A DNA stretch of 5,002 nucleotides from an uncultured Eubacteriales bacterium (GTDB lineage Bacteria > Bacillota > Clostridia > Oscillospirales > Acutalibacteraceae): the NCBI GenBank assembly GCA_934615635.1, contig CAKTTT010000172.1, positions 1 to 5,002 of the forward strand, given 5' to 3'. The notes beneath the pieces were generated by a model that was not told the DNA's origin, made no database searches, and worked only from the letters and a program-made list of their open reading frames with translations. This document shows positions 1 to 5,002 of this stretch, in pieces. The translations under genes were made by a program, and so were the position numbers. How positions within the stretch are numbered: position 1 is the stretch's first letter; every line of letters begins with the position of its first letter.

Positions 1-396
1 GTCCTCAATGGCCTCGCTCTGCTTGAAGTAGGTGATGGAGTTGGCCTTGCGGGTGGTCTCCTTGGGGGTGAAGCCACACTCCAGCAGGAGGGCCCGCAGC
101 TCCCGGCTGACACTCAGATGGGGGGTGGACAGCTCCAGGTGGTAGCGCTTGGCCGGGTCGGTCACCGAGCCGCCCGCCAGAAAGGCCCCCCGAAAAAAGG
201 CCAGGCGGCAGTGCTCCTCCTCCAGCACGGCAAAGTTAATGTGATGGGCCAGGGTGCCCGCCGGCTCATGGCCGAACGCCGACCAGAGGGCGGACAGCTT
301 GTCCGGCTCTGTGATGGAGAAAATCCGCTTGGCCGCCCCCTCCTCCGGCGTGCGGTCAAAGGAGAGCTGAAAGGCCCTGTGGAACAGGGCGGGCAG
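1..396 (-). other. whiA: WhiA-derived segment (part of the LAGLIDADG-like domain), same reading frame as the glucan synthase
   Basis: Residues 1536-1667 match the sporulation/cell-division regulator WhiA of Gram-positive bacteria, a DNA-binding protein with an N-terminal LAGLIDADG-like domain and a C-terminal helix-turn-helix. Visible are ALFHRAFQLSFD (1538-1549), FSITEPDKL (1561-1569), HINFAVLEEEHCR (1587-1599), the signature FFRGAFLAGGSVTDP (1602-1616), KRYHLEL (1618-1624) and ITYFKQSEAIED (1656-1667). In WhiA the last of these is followed by FL..IGA. WhiA is usually a little over 300 residues. Here the native start and N-terminal region are replaced by glucan synthase sequence, and the remainder would continue past the left edge. 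No plausible own start codon with a ribosome binding site is present. Family identity is very likely from the motifs. Confidence 0.9.
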
Positions 397-3300
397 CCGG
401 GCGGCCGCTTCCTCCCGGGCGGCGAAGCCCAGAACAAACGTGACCCTTTCCTTCCGGCGGGGCGGCAGCTTCCGCCGGACGATCACCGCGGCGCAGGGAT
501 CCGGCACCGGCGCCAGGGTCCCGCCGCCCCATACGCCGCCCAGGAAGCCGCCCCGGTCGCAGTCGCAGCCGTCCGCCCCGCCCAGGGCGGTGAGAACCAT
601 ACTGCCTCCAACCGCCGCGAAGGGATTATGCAGATAGAGCGCGCCCTCCTGCCATCGGGCCTTGGTGAAGCGGGCCGCGCCGCGGTTCACCCCCAGCACC
701 GGCTCGGTGTAATAGGCCAGTTGCATATCCAGCGTCTCCTCTCCTCTGTTTTCCAGCTCCGCCTCCACCCTTTTCCACATACCTTTTTCCGGCACCCGGA
801 CGGTGACCGTCGCGGCCACTTCCCCCGCGCATCCCTCATAGCGGGCGAAACCGTCGCCATAAACCGCCCGGCTGCCCCAAATCAGATCGGTGACCCGGCC
901 CGCCGCCCGCAGCAGCAGCATCTCCCCCCGGTTGTCGGAGGCAACGTCGTTGAGCCAGGGAGTCAGCTTGTTTTCCCGGGAATTCACCGCCCAGGTGAAG
1001 CCCAGCGCCTGATCGGACACCATCGTCCCGAAAACGGGATTCGCCAGGATATGGCACCAAGGCAGGCGGGGACGCTCGGTGACGGTGAAGCCGTTGCGGT
1101 CGAACAGGCCGCCTCGCACCGCCAGCCGACCGCCCTCGGCCTCGGGAGCGATCTCCGGCGGCGCGCAGGGATGGATCCGTATGGGCTGATAATCCGTCAC
1201 CGGCACCCCCGCCCGCTTGAGATCCCGGGCCCCGTTGTGGGCGCAGACGGCGGTGAGCAGCCGCAGCGCCTCCTCCCCGTGAATCGCCAGATTCACCGGA
1301 TGAATGCCCCCCCGCTTGTTCAGCATATTGTCGCAGCGGGCATCCCGGGCCACCGCCCGCAGCGCATCCAGCACCGGCGCTTGATAGGATCCGTCCTCCC
1401 GGTAAACCACCGCCAGCTCGGTGAGCACCCCTCCCATCCGAAGGGAGCGGTGCAGCCGCATATAGGGCTCCGCCCGGGACGCATCGGCGGCGTTGTGCAC
1501 CTCAATGAGCAGGATAGGATCATCCCCCGATATGCCCAGCGCCCACAGCGCCTCCCGTCCCCGCTGATTCTCCCGGGCGGCGGCCGCCCATTCCCGGGAC
1601 ATCCGGGGCGGGTAAAAGAGATCAGGCAGGATCTGCGCCGCCAGTTGGGCCTCCACCCCGCCGAAGGGGGAGGGGGCGGCCTTGCCGGGGGTCATGGGCC
1701 CCTCCCGTCTGGCCTCGATGATCCGAGAAGCGGCCTCCGTCTCGGTGGGAGCGGCTGCCGGCACAAAGGTGAGCGCGCGCGGAGAGCGGACCGGCAGCTC
1801 CAGCGTCTGCCGGATGGCCGCCACGGCGTCGGGCGTGCCGTCCCCCTCGTCGGAAAAGGGCTTTTCCATCCCCTGAGGCAGGGATTCCAACCCCAGCGGA
1901 CGGGTGAGCAGCGCCTCCCGTCCCGCTTCATACCGGAAATCCTCCCCTTCCAGGAAGCCGGCGGCCAGGCACATGGGCGCCTCGCCTTCCCGCTGCCGCC
2001 GGGTGATGAACAGCAGCTTGGTGGCCGGATCCCGGCGGACGGAAAGAAAGAGGCGGGAAAAGGCGGGATGCGCCTGCGCATCCTCCTTACGGGCCAGACA
2101 GGGCTCGAAATAGAACAGCACCTCCGCCGCGAGCTTGTGGGCAGATTTGTTTTTTAGCACCAACTGCCGCTCCTCGCAGGGCAGGCGGGGATGAACCAGC
2201 AGCCGCAGCCCCGCTTCCACCTGTCCTTTTTCCGCGAAAAAGGCAGCGTAGCCGTTGCCGAATTCCACCCGCCGCCGACAATCGTCCTCGTGGTAATCCG
2301 GCGCCCGGGTGACGGAAAAAGCCCCCTCTCCCGCATCCACCAGGGTAAAGATGCCCTGGGGCCGCCGGAGGAGATCCTCGCTGCGCATATGCACATCCAG
2401 CCCCCGGCAGCAGGAAACGCCCGCTCCCGTGTCGGTCACCGCCAGCATCCATTCCCCGCCGGAAAGCAATTGAAGCCGGGGCGTGCGGGGATTGATGGTC
2501 TGATACTCCTCCGTCTCCGGCCGGCTGCGCCCGGGAAGCTGCGGCACCGTTTTGTCCGGCACCGCCTCGAACACCGCCCCGCCCACCGGCGCCTTCTCGT
2601 TAAGCAGCTCCACCGCCCGGGCCATGTCCGGATCCCGCAGGAAGCGGCGGACGAAGCGGTCGTCAAAAGCGGCGTTGGCGCAGGCCACCATGCTCATGCC
2701 CACATGATGGGCCATATAGCTGCGCACAATGGAATAGCCGCCCCGGGCCGCCCGCCCCCGTGTGAAATCCGCCGCCTCATAAAAGCCGCAGCGGCCGGTC
2801 ATCCCCAGCTTTTCCAGACGGGCCAGATTCCTCAGGGCGGCCTCCGGGTCGGTGGTCAGAGTCAAAAAGGTGGAATAGGGGGAAATCACCAGATCCGCCG
2901 CCAAGCCCCGTTTAAGCCCCAGCTTGGGCACGCCGTGTGCCTTATACTGATAATTCAGGTTGGCGTCAAAGGCGTAAAAGCCGCTTTCGCTGATTCCCCA
3001 GGGCACTCCCCGGGGCGGCCGGACCCGCTGGCAATGCAGGCAGAAACGCAGCGCCTCATAGCCCATGGTCCCCTCCCACGCGGGCAGCAGCAACCGGGGC
3101 ATGAAGTACTCGAACATGGTACCCGTCCAGGAGACGGGCCCCACATAGTTCCCCGACCGGGCCAGGGTACGGCCCAGGGCGCCCCAATGCTTTTTGGGCA
3201 CCGCCCGGGTGGCCACGGCGAAATAGCCGGTCATCCGGCTTTCGCTCATCAGCAGATCGTAGTAGGAGGGGCTGCACACGCCGGTGTCCGGATCCAAGCC

Positions 3301-5002
3301 GATGTGGAACAACCCGCGCCGCTCGTTGTAAAGCGGCGACAGCTCCATGGCGGCGTACAGACGGCGCACTCGTTCCGCCAGGGTGGCGGCGCGGATATCA
3401 TCGCTTTCCAGCAGCCCCTGGCGCAGCGCCACCAGGCAGCAGGCCAGATTGCCGCTGTCGACCGTGGAGACGTAGCGGGGGGACAGGGGCCGCAGGCTGC
3501 GGGTATCGTACCAGTTGAGCAGATTCCCCTTCCATTTTTCCAGCGTCTCCACCGTGGAAAGGGTTCGGTCGATCCGCAGCAGCAGCCCCTCATGATCGAT
3601 GAGGCCGAAATCCGCCGCCGCCAGCACGCAGAGCAGATACAGCCCGATGTTGGTGGGGGAGGTGCGGTGGGCCACCCGCCAAACCGGAGACTCCTGCAGA
3701 TTGTCCGGCGGCAGATAATGCTCCTCCGCCGTACAAGTCTCTTCATAATACCGGAAGGCCGCCGCCGCGTAGCCCCCCACCCGTTCCCGCCCCGCCGGGG
3801 CCAGCACCCGCCGTTTCCGGTCGTAGTCTTTAGCGGAATAAACGGACAGGGGAATCAGGGCGGCGAAAAAGAGGCCGCAGAGCCGCGACAGCCCCCCGCC
3901 CCAGACGATCAGCACCCCCGCCGTCGCCAGAGAGGGCCAGAACCGCCGGAAGGCGGACAGCCAGCCGTTCTTTTTCCGCTCCGCATCCGCCGCCGTCACC
4001 CATTCCAGCAGATTCCGGCGGGAGCGGAGCCGCCAGAGCGCGCGGCCGGCCGCCGAGAGACCGGTCATGGCGGTGGCGGGCAGCATGACAAAGGTATAAA
4101 GGGCCTGGGATAAAGCCTCCAGCGCCCGGGGCATCACCCGGGAATAGTACCGCGCCGTCAGCGTCAGCCAGCCCCCGTGGATGAGGGAAAGCAGCGCCGC
4201 CAGCAGCGGCCCAGAGAGGGTGGAAAAAATGCCGAGCAGCGTCAGCGTCCGTCCGCCGGCAGGCACGAAGGGCGCCGCCAGCAGACAGGCGAGAGCCGCC
4301 GCCGGCGTCAGGGAGCGCCGCAGATTGTCCAGCAGCTTCCAGCGATCTAGCCGCCGGAGGGGCAGCCGGCCGGAAAAGGCGAAGGGCATATTCTGCCAAT
4401 CTCCCCGGATCCACCGGTGCAGCCGGTCCAGCCAGGCGCCCATGGAGGGGGGGAAGCCGTCGGTCATCTCCACGTCGGACACATAGCCCGCCTGAAGCAG
4501 GCAGCCCTCCAGAATATCGTGGCTGAGCACCTGCTCCGCCGGAAACGCCCCGTCGGTCACCTCCAGCAGGCTCTCCACCTCCAGCAGGCCCTTGCCCGCG
4601 TAAACGGCGGAGGAAAAGCAGTCCATATACAGATCGCCCGCAGCGGCGTCGTAAGGGGTGATCCCTCCCAGCCCCGCCATGGTGTGGGAAAAGGGCGTCC
4701 GGGCGGCGGATTCCCGCTCCAGACCGATCCGGGGCGTCAGCACCCCATGGCCCGCCACCACCCGTTTCTTTCCTCCCACCTGCGCCACCACCGGCCGGTT
4801 GCAGGGATGCAGGGCGGTTCCCACCAGTCCGGCTGCGGTGTCCATCCGCATTCCCGTGTCGCTGTCGAGAGCCAGGATATATTTCGTCCGGCGCAGGGCG
4901 GCCAGATCCCCCTCCAGCGCCAGAAAACGGTTGTCCCCATCCCGGATGTACCGGGCCAGTTGCTCCAGCGCGCCCCGTTTGCGCTCCCGGCCGGTATAGG
5001 CC
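1..5002 (-). CDS. Cyclic beta-1,2-glucan synthase-like protein (GT84, glycoamylase/GH189-like, GH94 beta-sandwiches) running in frame into a WhiA segment; open at both ends
   Basis: Codons start at every position divisible by 3, and no stop occurs across all 1,667 codons. Family members make cyclic beta-1,2-glucan at the inner membrane or cell membrane: GT84 extends a protein-linked chain from UDP-glucose, the middle domain cyclizes it, and GH94 trims chain length by phosphorolysis. Visible in order: LDSDT (45-49), SHDILEG (160-166), RLHRW (193-197), hydrophobic segments (about 230-387), PPDNLQE (431-437), STVDSGN (512-518), GTMFEY (627-632), WGISES (668-673), YMAHHVGMS (762-770), GISGDDP (1156-1162) and NSRENKLTPW (1340-1349). 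From about residue 1536 the protein is WhiA-like instead of the expected GH94 barrel. The start lies beyond the right edge and the stop beyond the left edge. Domain assignment is from remembered family motifs; no search was run. The single frame is certain, but whether it is one natural gene is doubtful. Confidence 0.93.
384..423 (-). other. Homology junction: GH94 module to WhiA
   Basis: The switch falls within residues 1527-1540 (AAREEAAARLPALF region). FVLGFAAREEAAARL reads as the end of the GH94 sandwich plus linker. ARLPALFHRAFQLSFD reads as the WhiA segment just before its conserved LAGLIDADG half. The alanine/arginine/leucine run fits both families, so a short shared sequence could be the crossover. 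The frame is unbroken. There is no stop, no spacer and no ribosome binding site with a start codon at the switch. The nearest upstream in-frame candidates are an ATG at 600-598 and GTGs at 507-505 and 486-484, none preceded by a convincing Shine-Dalgarno sequence. The exact breakpoint cannot be fixed without aligning unfused relatives. Confidence 0.85.
421..1104 (-). other. Domain: second GH94 beta-sandwich (N-terminal domain of the phosphorylase module)
   Basis: Residues 1300-1527 match the beta-sandwich that normally precedes the GH94 barrel. Motifs include LPWCHILANPVFGTMVS (1313-1329), GFTWAVNSRENKLTPW (1334-1349), ND..SD (1351-1356), YGDGFARYEG (1381-1390) and a strand ending in RVTFVLGFA (1519-1527). 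In the family this strand (VtFvLG.a) is followed by a helical linker and the catalytic barrel bearing the general-acid aspartate in a GFRDQLQD-type motif. No such sequence occurs in the window. The phosphorylase module is therefore headless, and the frame passes into WhiA instead. Confidence 0.82.
1207..1644 (-). other. Alpha/beta connector between the two GH94-type sandwiches
   Basis: Residues 1120-1265 carry the linker characteristic of full-length NdvB/Cgs proteins. It contains ENQRGREALWALGISGDDP (1144-1162), in which the LWALGISGDDP part matches the family's LW.yGISGDlP, then a strand-rich ILLIEV segment. A helix-rich region with MGGVLTELAVVY (1189-1200) follows, where the family has GL.vDLVil. 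Its function is not established in my knowledge. It is specific to this architecture and supports assignment to cyclic glucan synthase rather than to a stand-alone cellobiose or cellodextrin phosphorylase. Confidence 0.72.
1702..2520 (-). other. Domain: first GH94-type beta-sandwich
   Basis: Residues 828-1100 match the first carbohydrate-binding beta-sandwich (glycosyltransferase-36 type) of NdvB-like proteins. Recognisable elements are LQLLSGGEW (843-851), the TDTGAGVSCCRGLD stretch (856-869), LVHPRLPCEERQL (935-947), NKSAH (951-955) and AHPAFSRLF (977-985). The expected family pattern is LLSNG...T..GSGYS, followed by AHPAFSNLF. The region has no catalytic role in the family and is thought to help bind and position the glucan. 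It leads into a proline- and alanine-rich stretch around 1090-1125. Confidence 0.78.
2521..3780 (-). other. Domain: glycoamylase-like cyclization domain (GH189-type)
   Basis: Residues 408-827 form a complete middle domain with the family blocks in order: PPDNLQE (431-437), AHRTSPTNIGL (444-454), NWYDT (496-500), STVDSGN (512-518), YDLLMSE (581-587), SWTGTMFEYFMP (624-635), PWGISES (667-673), NYQY (683-686), GLKRGLA (695-701), GFYEA (739-743) and YMAHHVGMS (762-770). In characterised cyclic beta-1,2-glucan synthases this domain closes the linear glucan by transglycosylation. Conserved glutamates in the FEY (E631), SES (E672) and YEA (E742) blocks are candidate catalytic or binding residues; which one is catalytic here is inference. 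Nothing appears missing, and there is no frameshift or unusual insertion. Confidence 0.87.
3832..4320 (-). other. Membrane segment between the GT84 and glycoamylase domains
   Basis: Residues 228-390 contain hydrophobic stretches at about 233-246, 252-274, 297-316, 354-367 and 375-387, separated by short basic loops such as RALWRLRSRR (320-329) and ERKKNGW (341-347). This fits the multi-helix membrane region of cyclic glucan synthases after the glycosyltransferase. It anchors the enzyme and separates the cytoplasmic UDP-glucose site from the following carbohydrate-active domains. Helix count and topology are by eye only; four to five segments are plausible. Sequence conservation is low here, as expected for the family. 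Confidence 0.7.
4321..5001 (-). other. Domain: C-terminal part of GT84 glucosyltransferase
   Basis: Residues 1-227 match the catalytic part of the NdvB/Cgs glycosyltransferase, a GT2-like fold that uses UDP-glucose on the cytoplasmic side of the membrane. D46-S47-D48 is the metal/nucleotide-sugar DxD motif (family form LDADT or LDSDT). S160-H161-D162...E165-G166 is the SHDxxEG block that supplies the acidic E/D residue. R193-L-H-R196-W197 is the RxxRW acceptor-site motif, followed by IRGDWQ. YDAAAGDLYMD (136-146) with GKG further on fits the family block between DxD and SHD. All motifs look intact, so this part should be competent. The N-terminal membrane helices and the first catalytic aspartate lie outside the window. 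Confidence 0.88.

Noticed and set aside
1..396. A homing endonuclease (LAGLIDADG) rather than WhiA, which would suggest an inserted intein or intron
   Set aside because: The full run of WhiA-specific blocks (RGAFLAGGSVTDP, YHLEL, YFKQSEAIED) fits WhiA, whose domain is a degenerate relative of these enzymes. No intein splicing motifs are visible at the junction.
401..408. GCGGCCGC palindrome (NotI site) exactly in the junction region, suggesting a cloning or ligation chimera
   Set aside because: An 8-base G/C-only palindrome is expected by chance about once in a few kilobases of DNA this GC-rich. It may help a crossover or misjoin but is not evidence of cloning.
1..420. A codon-usage shift in the WhiA part pointing to a different source organism
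   Set aside because: In a hand count, alanine codons are 10 GCC to 4 GCG in positions 1-360, versus 6 to 7 in positions 421-720. The sample is too small, and both parts are similarly GC-rich.
556..570. Cys-Asp-Cys stretch (G-C-D-C-D-R, residues 1478-1483) as a possible metal site
   Set aside because: The position corresponds to the variable loop before the FLG-type block of the second GH94 sandwich. Two isolated cysteines with no partner motif do not support a metal site.
1307..1313. Homopolymer runs of seven C (1307-1313) and seven G (4447-4453) as possible frameshift or slippage sites
   Set aside because: Family motifs continue in the same frame on both sides of each run, so neither is a frameshift.
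118..4113. Two very long plus-strand open frames (118-2157 and 2191-4113), over 600 codons each
   Set aside because: They are in exact codon-for-codon antisense register with the real gene. A stop arises there only where the real gene uses TTA, CTA or TCA, which this GC-rich gene almost never does (for example CTA at 2157-2155 and TTA at 4113-4111). The translations are arginine-, proline-, glycine- and histidine-rich and match no family I know.
162..4940. Many short minus-strand frames of 60-190 codons inside the window, including one of 194 codons at 3830-4414
   Set aside because: All are in the two minus-strand frames other than the coding one and overlap recognisable domains, so they are out-of-frame shadows.

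Overview
The window is one continuous, stop-free reading frame on the minus strand: 1,667 codons, from the codon at 5001-4999 to the codon at 3-1. It is open at both edges and has no intergenic space. I translated the whole frame. Residue numbers below count from the first complete codon at 5001, so residue n starts at 5001-3(n-1). The DNA is very G+C-rich.

Positions 5002 to about 400 encode a cyclic beta-1,2-glucan synthase-like protein (NdvB/Cgs/ChvB family). In protein order it contains: the C-terminal part of a GT84 glycosyltransferase with its DxD and RxxRW motifs; a membrane segment; a complete glycoamylase-like domain (GH189-type cyclization domain); a first GH94-type beta-sandwich; an alpha/beta connector; and a second GH94 beta-sandwich. 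The GH94 catalytic (alpha/alpha)6 barrel that should follow is absent.

At about positions 384-423 the homology switches, without a frame change, to the sporulation and cell-division regulator WhiA. Positions 1 to about 396 encode the later part of the WhiA LAGLIDADG-like domain, including the RGAFLAGGSV signature. The WhiA N-terminus (by recollection of the family, roughly 50 residues) is missing, and the helix-turn-helix part would lie beyond the left edge. Joining a membrane-bound glucan synthase to a DNA-binding regulator has no known precedent that I can name. I read it as a chimera: most likely a metagenome misassembly, less likely a real in-frame deletion fusion.

WhiA occurs in Firmicutes and Actinobacteria. 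The form seen here (ALFHRAFQLSFD, then GGSVTDPAKRYHLEL) resembles my recollection of WhiA from G+C-rich Oscillospiraceae-type Clostridia, and NdvB-like proteins are also found in Clostridia. That placement is tentative. The long plus-strand open frames are codon-for-codon mirrors of this gene and are not called. I saw no RNA gene, mobile element, CRISPR array, promoter or terminator.
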